Positions 18,852 through 29,400 of a DNA stretch of 64,000 nt are shown in pieces. Each line of letters starts with the position of its first letter. The first letter of the stretch is position 1. The notes beneath the pieces are model-generated. The model searched no databases. It had not been told where the DNA came from and saw only the letters and a list, made by a program, of their open reading frames with translations. The stretch comes from JAGXLC01 sp964585385 (GTDB taxonomy: Bacteria > Bacteroidota > Bacteroidia > Bacteroidales > UBA12077), in contig CAZPDP010000009.1 of NCBI GenBank assembly GCA_964585385.1, forward strand, positions 29,603 through 93,602. The letters run 5' to 3'. A program made the position numbers and the translations under genes.

Positions 18852-19949
18852 TTATGCCTTTATCTTTTTTACGACTGATTCAAGCATATCATCTAAGACA
18901 CTCTGCTGGGGGTAAACAGGAGGAGAATAATTTTCAGCAATCTTTAAGTCATTCCCTAAATTCACATCACCCTGGTGAACTGAGTAATAATATCCCTTTG
19001 AGTAAAGATAACGGGCAAGATATTCCTGTTCGGTTTGTCCCGGTGTAGGAATTAACAAGGCTTTTTTACCAAGGGAAACCAATTCCATCAGTGTGGAATA
19101 GCCCGACCGGCATACCACTATTTCCGAGACAGATAAAAGACTTCCTAATTCTCTTGAATTTAGCAAATTGTAATAGGTTGTATTTTGGGTATCTGATTTT
19201 TTCTCGTGTGCTTTTATTCCCCGAACAAAAGTTACATTCATCTCAATTTTGTCAACCTGGCTTTCAAGAATCTCTTCCAGCATGCTCCTCTGGGGTTCCG
19301 GACCAGATAGCAATATTAGCAATTCTTTATTCTGTTTTTCTCTGCTGCTTCTACTTTCATTTTTCTGAAACCGCGCAAGAGTTCCAGTATAATAAACATG
19401 CTTCAGGTTTCCGGGCTTGTCAGAAAGTTCACCGGAAAGATTCAGAGAATCTTTGAAATCGGGAACCCAGCATTCATCAAACCTTTGTATGATTTTATGC
19501 TGTAGAAAGTTAAAGAAGTTTTCGAAAACCTTTACTTTAAAAGGAAACTTAACATTTAGCTGGTGAGTAAGAAATACAGTGTATACATTTTTACTCCAAA
19601 GTCCAAAACGCTGATCGGACAAAACCAGGTAAAACTTTTCCCGGCTTAGTAGTTTTTTTAGTTTCTGGTGTTCAAGGAATGAATAGTATAAAAGGCCGGG
19701 TATCTGAAACAAAATACTCATTACCTGGCTGTTCTTTCTTGAATAACGGATAGTATAAGAAGGAATGTTGATAGTTCGTAATTCAGGAAACTCATCTTTT
19801 AAAAAATTCCCAGAGGAACCAGAAATACCAAGTACCACATCACAGTCTAAGTTTACCAGCTTTTGAACAATTGGAACTACACGGGTAGCATGACCAAGCC
19901 CCCAATCGAGGGGACAAACCAAAATTTTGGGTTGTTTTGGACCAGACAA
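18852..19949 (-). CDS. Glycosyltransferase (MurG/GT28-like), TTG start
   Basis: A 365-residue GT-B fold protein. The N-terminal glycine-rich loop KILVCPLDWGLGHATRVVP is typical of the family, and the C-terminal donor site reads VVCRSGYSTLMELVSLGKKALLIPTPGQTEQEYLA, as in UDP-sugar transferases. The start must be the TTG at 19949 (or an adjacent ATT), because a TAG stop lies two codons upstream and no ATG occurs before the essential loop. It lies 10 bases after the radical SAM gene and is probably co-transcribed with it. Acceptor and donor are unknown. Confidence 0.82.
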   Translation of the reverse strand: MSGPKQPKILVCPLDWGLGHATRVVPIVQKLVNLDCDVVLGISGSSGNFLKDEFPELRTINIPSYTIRYSRKNSQVMSILFQIPGLLYYSFLEHQKLKKLLSREKFYLVLSDQRFGLWSKNVYTVFLTHQLNVKFPFKVKVFENFFNFLQHKIIQRFDECWVPDFKDSLNLSGELSDKPGNLKHVYYTGTLARFQKNESRSSREKQNKELLILLSGPEPQRSMLEEILESQVDKIEMNVTFVRGIKAHEKKSDTQNTTYYNLLNSRELGSLLSVSEIVVCRSGYSTLMELVSLGKKALLIPTPGQTEQEYLARYLYSKGYYYSVHQGDVNLGNDLKIAENYSPPVYPQQSVLDDMLESVVKKIKA

Positions 19950-19959
19950 AATGGGCTAA

Positions 19960-20733
19960 TTAAGAACTTATCTGTGTTGGTATACCTATTTGTTCAACTT
20001 TCTCTGCAATTGTTTCAAGTTCTTCCTGCTTTAGTCTCTGAATATTTTCCGCAGGCGTATCTCTGGCAATCGTGTATATCATTACCAGGGCCGGATGAAT
20101 TTCCTTCAGGGTTTCAAGCCAGGCATTGATTTCTTTTTCGGTAGTATTGTCAAACTTCACACCTCCGTACTCACCCCGGATAAACATGGTTTGAATAATC
20201 AACTGGCCGTTGAATTTCTTAAGATATTCAATGGTTCTTTTTAGATCAAATCCACTATGAGGCTGATTTAACAGTTGTACAGTATCCTCAAAAACAGAAT
20301 CCAGCTTAAGAATATTTTGATCTACTCTTTTTAAAGCGTTGAATATTTTTCTCTTGTGTATCAATGAAGCATTTGAAAGCACAGCAATCTGTGCATCAGG
20401 AAAATATCTATTTCGTATACCAATGGTATCCTGAATAATCAGATCGAACTTCGGGTGAAGGGTAGGTTCTCCATTTCCTGCAAAAGTGATAGCATCAAGA
20501 GATTCGTTATTCATTTTCATCTGTTCCAGTTTGAGTCGCAAATTTTCTCTTACTTCTTCCCTTGGATGGAAAGTGCTGTCACTTTCTGAATCCGTCCATC
20601 CACATTCACAGTATATACAATTGAAGGAGCAGATCTTTTTATCATTGGGTAGAAGATTGATTCCAAGTGATGCACCAAGTCTTCTGCTATGCACGGGACC
20701 GAAAATTATCTTATCAAATAAAAACGTTGCCAT
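19960..20733 (-). CDS. Radical SAM protein
   Basis: A 257-residue enzyme with the radical SAM cluster motif CSFNCIYC (C-x3-C-x2-C) followed by ECG, preceded by the subgroup signature FGPVHSRRLGASLGINLLP. The SAM-binding GNGEPTLHP motif follows. No C-terminal accessory Fe-S domain is seen. Close relatives are annotated only as radical SAM proteins, some near tRNA-wybutosine-like enzymes. The substrate is unknown. It is upstream of, and likely co-transcribed with, the glycosyltransferase. Confidence 0.85.
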   Translation of the reverse strand: MATFLFDKIIFGPVHSRRLGASLGINLLPNDKKICSFNCIYCECGWTDSESDSTFHPREEVRENLRLKLEQMKMNNESLDAITFAGNGEPTLHPKFDLIIQDTIGIRNRYFPDAQIAVLSNASLIHKRKIFNALKRVDQNILKLDSVFEDTVQLLNQPHSGFDLKRTIEYLKKFNGQLIIQTMFIRGEYGGVKFDNTTEKEINAWLETLKEIHPALVMIYTIARDTPAENIQRLKQEELETIAEKVEQIGIPTQISS

Positions 20734-20779
20734 ATAGAATAACCGATTATCATATTATATGAATGGGTAAATTTAATAA

Positions 20780-21970
20780 TTAAATAATTGTTTTCAGGGT
20801 AGCGCTCTCAGGTAATGTCCAATTTTTAAAATCCACGTTTGACACCAGGTTTACCCCGGGCTTTTTCCCTATTTCAAAAGATCCGGCAATTCGATCTATT
20901 CCCAGCGCTTTCGCTCCGTTCAGAGTTCCCCAAATAAATAAATTATCCATAGTTATTCGGGAAAAATTTTTTTGAATCGTTTTCATTTCATTCAGCAAGG
21001 ATAAACCATTATTAGAAGCTAAACTATCGGTTCCCAGGGCAATATTCTGATGTTTATCAATAAATGCATTCAAATCGGGTAGTTGATTTTCTATATAAAG
21101 ATTTGAGTTGGGGCAAAACACCCAATACAAGTCGCGAAAATAATCAGCTGCTATTACAATATCGTCAGGTTGTGTATAAATATTGTGAACCAGTAATATT
21201 TTGCTATTCCCGGAAAACATTCTGAAGTTATCTTTTGCCTTCGTGGTTGCTTCTTTTTGGAAAATCGTTTTATGGAATTCCAGATTTTTTAAACGATAGT
21301 AAAATTTCAACTTTCCCTTAATCCGCTGTTCTGTAAGCTGACCAGACTCCTGATTATGAATAGAATACACACACCTTTCAGATGCAGAATTTATAAACTT
21401 TGACTCCATAAGGGAAGGGTGAACAGAATAAAAAGCGTGAGGGGTTAGATTTCCGTTAAGCTTGTATTTATTGACCAATTTGTTGTGTATTTGCAGGGCC
21501 TTTTTAAGGTTTTTTTTTGCTTTTTTGCGGGTGGGCCCGAAGACTTCAACAAAGGTATGATAGTAAATCTTACTGTCCTGTTTTAGCTGAAAAGAAATGT
21601 CTGTGTTTGATATATCTCCACAGGCCACTATGCCGTTTCTTTGCATTTCTTCATCCGCCATTTTTATGGCTTCGGTTTGTTTTGCGATCTTTAACTCCTT
21701 TTTTGCCTTTCGAATGGATTTAATAAAGGAGAATAATCCCAAACCAGGTTCAACAGAATCTTTCAGAGCTGATAATTCAATATGGTTGTGACAATTTATA
21801 AAACCCGGTACCAACACACCATTAAAAAATTCAACTTTACGAAATTCTTTAAAATCAGGCCCCGGATCGATAACATTCATAATCTCTCCGTCATCTGATA
21901 TCTCAATTATACCATTTTTTACGGGTGGAGAAACAACAGGAAAAACATAATTAGCAGCTAATCTACGCAT
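20780..21970 (-). CDS. Amidohydrolase / deaminase (SAH or aminofutalosine deaminase-like)
   Basis: A 396-residue metal-dependent hydrolase of the Atz/Trz deaminase type. Metal ligands are visible: His61 and His63 in NCHNH, a histidine in YSVHPS or SIHNQE, LVHNIY, and the aspartate of LGTDSLASN. Substrates of this group include guanine, S-adenosylhomocysteine and 6-amino-6-deoxyfutalosine; the last would fit menaquinone synthesis in anaerobes but cannot be settled here. It begins 12 bases after the DUF4296 gene, so both share the promoter at 22452-22482. Confidence 0.82.
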   Translation of the reverse strand: MRRLAANYVFPVVSPPVKNGIIEISDDGEIMNVIDPGPDFKEFRKVEFFNGVLVPGFINCHNHIELSALKDSVEPGLGLFSFIKSIRKAKKELKIAKQTEAIKMADEEMQRNGIVACGDISNTDISFQLKQDSKIYYHTFVEVFGPTRKKAKKNLKKALQIHNKLVNKYKLNGNLTPHAFYSVHPSLMESKFINSASERCVYSIHNQESGQLTEQRIKGKLKFYYRLKNLEFHKTIFQKEATTKAKDNFRMFSGNSKILLVHNIYTQPDDIVIAADYFRDLYWVFCPNSNLYIENQLPDLNAFIDKHQNIALGTDSLASNNGLSLLNEMKTIQKNFSRITMDNLFIWGTLNGAKALGIDRIAGSFEIGKKPGVNLVSNVDFKNWTLPESATLKTII

Positions 21971-21982
21971 TGCATCATAAAA

Positions 21983-22423
21983 TTATCGCCTTTGCAGCAG
22001 ATCCTCTTTTTTCTTCTCTTTTTCTTCCTTCTTTGCTCCTTCTTTTCCTTGTTCTCCAGCCTCTTCTTGTCTTGCTTCCTTAATTTCTTCGTGGGCCTGT
22101 GTTTCCATCCTGTTTAAACGGGCAATTACCTGTTGGTAGATTCTCTCAAACTTCTTCAGGTCTCTTGAATAGTAGACTACAGAAGAGTCAAACTGAGTCT
22201 TGGTATAGCCATGCTGTCTTAATAGAGCTTTGTAATAATCTATGGTATCACTTTTAATAATATCCTCGCGTATTTCACCCTTGGATATCATTCCGTCCAT
22301 TAAATGCATGTCTACTAAAATCGGGATAAAATCATCTTTAGGAATAACAGCTTTCTTTGACTTCTTTTTACAGCCAAAAACCAGTAAAGTCAATATCAAA
22401 AGGGCAGCTAATTTCAGTTTCAT
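21983..22423 (-). CDS. DUF4296 domain lipoprotein
   Basis: A 146-residue lipoprotein with the lipobox VFGC (Cys18) followed by a lysine run. The DUF4296 core at about 30-105 shows IPILVDMHLMDGMI and FDSSVVYYSRDLKKFERIYQQV. The C-terminal 40 residues are highly charged (Glu/Lys/Gln). DUF4296 proteins are confined to Bacteroidota and often lie near T9SS or cell-envelope genes; their role is unknown. Its promoter appears to lie inside the terminator hairpin of sprF. Confidence 0.85.
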   Translation of the reverse strand: MKLKLAALLILTLLVFGCKKKSKKAVIPKDDFIPILVDMHLMDGMISKGEIREDIIKSDTIDYYKALLRQHGYTKTQFDSSVVYYSRDLKKFERIYQQVIARLNRMETQAHEEIKEARQEEAGEQGKEGAKKEEKEKKKEDLLQRR

Positions 22424-22434
22424 CTGCTGGTCAG

Positions 22435-22472
22435 TTAAAAAAATTGGGGATCAAATATATTCATCCCCAATT
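22435..22472 (-). terminator. Intrinsic terminator after sprF
   Basis: A 10-base-pair stem (AATTGGGGAT / ATCCCCAATT) with an 11-base loop is followed on the minus strand by a run of seven T. It ends transcription from sprF, 12 bases before the DUF4296 start codon. Confidence 0.8.
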
Positions 22473-22482
22473 AATAATACAA
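22452..22482 (-). promoter_or_regulatory. Predicted promoter of DUF4296-amidohydrolase, nested in a terminator
   Basis: On the minus strand TTG (22482-22480) and TATATTTG (22459-22452) are 20 bases apart. The -7 box is an exact TAnnTTTG match and occupies the loop of the sprF terminator hairpin. Initiation would fall in the hairpin's 3' arm. Confidence 0.55.
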
Positions 22483-22519
22483 TATTTCAACGAAACAGAA
22501 TATTTTCTAGTACAAAAAA

Positions 22520-23446
22520 CTATTTAATATCATCAAATTTTAATCCGAACATAAACTCAATAGTACCTCTGGAATATTGCGTCAATGGTGAAACTGTCAG
22601 GTCATAGGAAAAGCCAAAAAGCCATCTGCTTTCATGGATATAACCTCCCATTATCGAAAGAGCATCGCCTGTTCTGAAGGCCAGTCCACCCCATACTATC
22701 CTTTGATAGAAGGCCTTTACAGTTAATTCTGCCTGCGGATTTGAGGGGAACATTTCACGTATTAAAAGCGAAGGTCTAAGTTGAAAATCCCTGTTCAAAA
22801 TAATGTTGGCTCCACCGGAAAGATAGTAGTGTTGTTTCAGCTTATTAATACCAACGCTTTGAGGTGAAATTTTGCTTAGTTTATTACCCAAAAGCTGGTG
22901 AGCTGATATCCCTGCAAAGAAATACGTGGAATAAACATACAATCCGGCCGAAGCATCGGGTAAAAACATGGATCGCACGGTACCATCAATAACAGGATCT
23001 GAAATGCCTCCGTTTACATCCTGCAGAGTTTGAAGGTCAAATTGTGTACCATCTACTTTGTACTGAATACCTCCGAGAGAAAGACCCCCGGAGATACGAA
23101 TATCTGAGTTAATGGCATAATTATACGCATAGGTTCCTTTGAAGACCAATCTGCTGGTTGGACCGGTATAATCCACGTAAATATTGCCACCATAACCCAT
23201 CGGTTGATCTTTTGTCGGACCATATACACTAATGCTGTGTGTTTGCGGAGCATTGTTTACTCCCATCCACTGCATACGTGAGAAGGCTCTTACCTGCAAG
23301 TAGTTATGTGTACCAGCAACAGCTGGATTAATCATAAAATCATTGAATGTATACTGCGTATAATGCGGTAATTGTTGTGCTTTCGAACTTAATCCGAAAG
23401 AAAGCAGCAAAACACCTGTTATAATGAAGATTCTTAGTGTTTTCAT
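22520..23446 (-). CDS. PorP/SprF family type IX secretion outer membrane protein
   Basis: A 308-residue outer-membrane beta-barrel with a signal peptide (ending SSKAQQ) and the family signature LPHYTQYTFNDFMINPAVAGTHNYLQV. GYIHESRWLFGFSYD and a C-terminal aromatic-ended strand are consistent. PorP is part of the T9SS; SprF-type paralogues serve individual secreted adhesins by pairing with type B C-terminal domains. The adhesin gene ends 3 bases upstream, so this is the classic adhesin-sprF pair. An intrinsic terminator follows. Confidence 0.93.
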   Translation of the reverse strand: MKTLRIFIITGVLLLSFGLSSKAQQLPHYTQYTFNDFMINPAVAGTHNYLQVRAFSRMQWMGVNNAPQTHSISVYGPTKDQPMGYGGNIYVDYTGPTSRLVFKGTYAYNYAINSDIRISGGLSLGGIQYKVDGTQFDLQTLQDVNGGISDPVIDGTVRSMFLPDASAGLYVYSTYFFAGISAHQLLGNKLSKISPQSVGINKLKQHYYLSGGANIILNRDFQLRPSLLIREMFPSNPQAELTVKAFYQRIVWGGLAFRTGDALSIMGGYIHESRWLFGFSYDLTVSPLTQYSRGTIEFMFGLKFDDIK

Positions 23447-23449
23447 AAC

Positions 23450-26400
23450 CTATCGAATTATTGTTACTGTTCCGGATAATATATCCACACCTTTTTCATG
23501 GCTGTCAATTATATAGTAATACGTACCTGATGGTAATGGCCTTCCTCTTGAATTAGTGCCATCCCAGGCATTATCATTTCTGTATGGTCTTCTTCTGAAT
23601 ACCTCTCCTCCCCACCTGTTAAAGACGGTTACTTCCAGATTGTCGTAAGTATCCGCATCTTTTAGCTTCCAGGTATCGTTAATTCCATCACCATTGGGCG
23701 AGAAAGCATCGGTTGGTGTTACATTCGGTACGATATTCACCATAATGCTGTCGTTTTCATAACAAATTTCACTTCCATGATCTACTTCAACAGTAAACCA
23801 GACCGGTTGCTTCGGAATGTCATCATCTCTGAGGTTTTCAATACTCAGGGTCGACTGCAGACCTGATGCAGAAGTGAAATAATTAGCCGGTTCCCAAAGG
23901 TAAGTTATCAATGAATCAGGTATGCTGTCATCATTTTCAACTATGGCTGTTAAGTTCACTTCGCTAACAATCTCCAGGAAGGATAATTGATCATCTATTT
24001 CCTCATCATCTTCAAGGATATAAGGATCGAGTGTTGGGTAAATATAGACAAATTTCTCTTCCGAAGTCATACAACGAGCATTCTTAACATGTATTGAGTA
24101 CCGGGTTTCTTCCGTTGGAGAATCTGTAAGGGTATCCAGCTCATTTACAGAATAGAAACTCTCCTCTAATGGTGACCAATAAAGAGAATCCACTTTGCTG
24201 ATAACCTCAGGATACAATTTGACATCATTATTCATACAGATAGTATCCCTGAAATCTCCTATAGATAGCTGAATATCATAGTTCGGATTACTTGATACTT
24301 GCACTGTATCAGTGTAAGTACATCCCAAACTGTCAACTACTGTAAAGCCATAGGTTCCACCTGTTATATTGACAAGTGAATCTTTCCCTCTCACAGGTGC
24401 CTGGCCAAACCAACTATAAGAATAGGAATCATCGCTGTATGGTGTTCCGCCATTCACCTCAAGTCTTATTGCACCGGTTTCACCACCAATTGGTGTTAAG
24501 CCTGAAGCACAATAAGCCTGGTCTGATTGAGCCACTACTTCAATCGGATCGGATTCATCAAGGTATACAGAATCTTTAACGGCAACATCGAAGGAATCGG
24601 TAACTTCTACATAATACCATCCTTTTGAAAGATTATAAAGCGTATCATGCATTGACCGGGTAGTTCGCTGTTTTATCTTAACATAAGACTGGCTTACAGT
24701 ATCGTATGTACTCCATACATAAGTGAACGGAGAATTACCTCTGAGTACTTCAACTGCCACAATACCATCACCAGATCCCGGACAGGATATTTTCTGCACC
24801 TTTTCAATGTTGATTTTCATTGGTATTGAAATTTCCAGGTAATCCGGGTCACAATAAGCACTGTCGTATGCCTCAAGAAGATAATTTCCACCCGGTATAC
24901 CCTGGAATACAGCAAATGTTGTATCTCCCTGCATAAAGTAGGTTGAATCGGCTGGATAAAGTGTTGTATCCTGGCCGTCCTGTTTAATCAACCTGAAAAT
25001 CAATCGTGAATTACCTCCTATACCACCAACAGTAAGATTGTTAGAAATGGTTGTCCAGTCCGGATAAATATTGGTTATCTGAACAGGCTCAGGCTGTATA
25101 ATAATAAGCTCATCCATTGTTGAACAGCCGTTGCTATCGGTAACCTCCACAATAAATCCAGTGGTATCACTGAGATAATCATTGTAATTCAATACAATAC
25201 TATCGCCTACAGCAACCGTATCCATCGTAGCCTGGTTATACCAGACAATTGTGTAAGGAGTTGTACCACCCACAGGTGAGACGTAAAATTCGGCTGTATC
25301 TTCAGGACAATTCAACAAGGCTGTATCACTATAAAAATCATACACTGATGTACCTGCCACTGTATCGATTGCAAAGCTAACTGGTGCAGGTTCATCAACA
25401 TAGATGGAGTCCTCAAGCACGAAGCCATTATGATCGGTAATAGTAATATAGTACCAGCCGGCAGACAGACCTTTGAGTGTATCAGTTCTGGCGCTGTCAA
25501 TGAAGGCAGGTTCTGTATTCCAGTCATACTCAAATGGTGGTGTACCACCACTGATATTGGCTATTGCCAGGCCATCTGTATCCCCTGAACAAGCCAGAGA
25601 TTGTTTATCCATTGTAAGCTCGAAGTGAATGATATTGACTGTATCAGATAGATAGCCACATCCGTTTTCATCGTATACAATTATTTCGTAGTCTCCTCCT
25701 GTCAGATTTGAAAACAGGGCATTTGCTGTATCATTTGCTGTTGGGATGGCCTGGGAATCTGCAGAACCATCATCTAAGTTATTAATATCAAAGAATATGG
25801 TATCATTTCCTCCTGCAGTGGTTACTTCTATTGATCCATCCGAGGCGCCCGGAGCGGATAGAGTATCGGGAATTATCTCAACGATGCTCAATGGATTCGG
25901 TTCATATACAAATACAGTATCCTTATCTGTATTGTCAATGCTATCAATTACATTCAGGATGTAATTTCCACCGGCTACATTGGACAATGTATCTGTATTG
26001 CTTGAACTTCCCCGGTTGGTTCTAATCGTATCCCCTGCAAAGTTTGTCCATTCGTAATCGTATGGTGCAAAACCACCAATCACTTCTGCAATGACTCTAC
26101 CATTGCTGTCAAAAGCACATGTTACCGGTTCCACTTCAGTAAAGTTAATCTCCAGTGGTGCAATTCGGATATCACTGCTCTTAGCTGAATCACATCCATT
26201 TACATCAGTGACAACTACGAAGTAGTCTCCTTCAGAAAGACCTGTAAAGTCTCCGTCGTTTGTTGTATCCACACCGGTTGTATCAGTGGAGGTAAATTTA
26301 TACAGAATATATTCAAGAGGTGGCGTTCCACCTGTTGCGTCAATGTCTATAGTACCATCAGAAGCGCCCGGTGAAGACAATGGAGTAAAGTTTTCACTAA

Positions 26401-29400
26401 CAATAGTTATCTGATCGGGTTGTGTAATGGTTACACTATCCAGGGTGAAACATCCATTGCTATCGGTAATACTTATATAATAGGAATTAGCACCCAGGGT
26501 AACCGTATCGCCTGTCGTAACTGAATCCATCGTTGCCTTTTCATACCAGGTAATAGTATATGGACTGATTCCGCCGCTTACATAAGCAATAAATGTTTCC
26601 TGGTCACCGTAGCATAAAACACTACTGTCTGGTCCTATACTATCTAACAAAAGGGGTTCGGGTTCAAAGACCTCAATGGTATCGCGGGTATTAATACCTG
26701 TACTATCCTCAACATTGAGGATGTAAAATCCAGCCCCCACGCTTCTTAAAGTATCATTAGCATAAGGTGAATCTTCAGCTATTCTAACTGTATCTTCACT
26801 CATATCCGAAGTATCCAGACTTGTCCATTCGTAGGTATAGGGTAAAACTCCACCATCTACCTCCGCATAAACCGTACCTGTTGAATCACCGGCACAGTCA
26901 ACTGAATCAGTTGTAAGCGTTATATCAATGTAACTTATATTGAAATCGCTGCTTTCAACAGGCCCACACCCGTTTACATCATCAACGAGTACGTAATATG
27001 TGCCTTCTGACAGACCACTAAAATCTCCTGTATTGTTTGAAGTAATAAATGTGGTGTCTGTGAGTCCAATTTCATACAATTCATACGTTAAAGGAGGCGT
27101 GCCACCTGTGGCATCCACATCAATGGTTCCATCCGAAGCGCCAGGGTCTGAAAGGGATGTAAAGCTTTCACTGACAATAGTTATCGGATCAGGTTCAGTA
27201 ATATTTACGCTGTCCAATGTATAGCATCCATTGCTGTCAGTAATGGCAATGTAATAATTATTTGCTGCTAAGGTAACCGTATCACCAGTGGTTATTGAAT
27301 CCATCGTGCTCTTCTCATACCAGGTAATGGTATAAGGAGCTATTCCACCACTAACATGGGCAATAAACATCTCCTGATTACCTGGGCATGTTATGCTGCT
27401 GTCAGGACTTATACTATCCAGTAATAATGGCTCAGGTTCGTAAACCTCAATGGTATCTCTTTCATTGATACCAGTACTGTCAATAACATTTAGTATGTAA
27501 AATCCGGCAGTAACATTGGCCAGTGTATCATTAGCAAGAGGAGTATCCTCAACCACTCTTACAGTATCTTCACTCATGTCTGAAGTATCAAGGCTTGTCC
27601 ATTCATAAGTGTAAGGCAGAACTCCTCCGGTAACCTGTGCATAGACAATTCCTGTAGAATCGCCTGCACAAAGAACAGAATCTGCATCCAATGTGATTTC
27701 TATTGCACTGATATCAAAATCAACACTTTCTTTTGGTCCGCAGCCATTTACATCTGACACCAGTACATAATAAAGCCCTTCTCCTAAGCCGGTAAATTCT
27801 CCATCATTGTTTGAATCCTCAAAGGTTGTATCACTTGGGTTAACCTTGTACAATTCATAGAGTAACGGAGGTGTTCCTCCGGTAGCATCCACATCAATAG
27901 TCCCGTCTGTGGCTCCAGTATCTGTCAATGAAGTCATCGTTTCACTGACAATCTGAATGCTGTCAGGTTGTGTAATAGTAAAGGATGTATCTTTCAGACA
28001 GCCATTCTGATCAAATACTTCAAGCAGGTAATCTCCTCCACCTAAATTGATAAAATCCCCTGTAGTATTAGTGCCAATCGTATCAGCAGCGCCAGTGGGA
28101 TCATAAATCAGTGAATAGTAAAGGGTACCTGTTCCACCATATGCACTGTCATGGACTTCACCTGTTGAATCACCATAGCAAGTATTAATATCAATTATAT
28201 CAAGGGAATCAATTATGATTTCAGGGGGTTCGACAACTGTAATGGAGTCTATAGCAACACACCCAAGAGAATCGGTAACTCTTACATAGAATTTATCAGC
28301 GAATAATTCAACGGTATCTTCATTGGCATATTGTGATAATGTAGAACTGAAATCCGGAGTTGTACTCCATTCTATAGGCTGATAAGGTGGAATTCCTCCA
28401 AAGAAGTTCACTACTGCAGTAGCGTTTGTATCTCCATAACAGGTAACCTGTAATTCATCCATAACATCATACTCCGTATACACTACATTGGTTCCGCTGT
28501 ATTCCTGGATGGGCACTGAAGTTGTATCGTTGTAAGAAACAGTGGTCAAATCTCCACTAATCTCATCATTATCTGTAAAACTGATTCTAACGCTATCAAT
28601 AAAACCTTTAGGATCAGAACCAAACCATTTTGCCCAATCTCCTACCCTGATTTTCCAGGCTCCATTAGCTGGATCTGAACCGTGTAATGGTGTTAAATGC
28701 CCTTCAATTTTATAATTCCCTGTAGCTGGATCTTCACAGGCATCGAATTTTGTTGAAAAATCAGTGCTGAATGTTAAATTGGCATTTGTTTCAGTACAAA
28801 AAGTACCACTTGAGTCTGCGAGGGGTATAACTTGCCCATTTGGAGTAATCAAATCATAACTGAGATCATAGATATATTCATGATCTTTTATAGCAATTTG
28901 AACTGTAATGGTCGTTGAATTGGTATCGATTGTAAATGGACTGGGTCTTCCAATAGATATATCAAACAGGTTGACAAACAAATTAGCCACCTCACTGGTG
29001 TCGCTTCCGCAAGTCCCATCAACAATCACACGGTAATCGCCACTATCGCTGGTGTCTGCAGTAGCAATTTTAAGAGAGTCCTGGTCCACTGTTATGTCTC
29101 CTCCGGTTGAAAGATCATTCCAGGAGCTACCATCAAAATATTGCCATGTATAGCTCAGGGCTCCTGTTCCGGTTGCAGCAACACCAAAGGCTACATCGGA
29201 TTCACTACAAACCTCCTTATCGGTCGGATGAGAAGTAATCTCAGTGGCTGGGTTAACTGTTAATGTCGCTACGTCACTCTGTTTGGTTCCACATCCGTTC
29301 GACACCTCTAGGCGGTAATCGCCATCGTCACTCAGTGAAACATCCGTAATGGTATAACTGGAACTGGTCGCTCCAGATATCGAACTCCAGCTGCCGCCGG

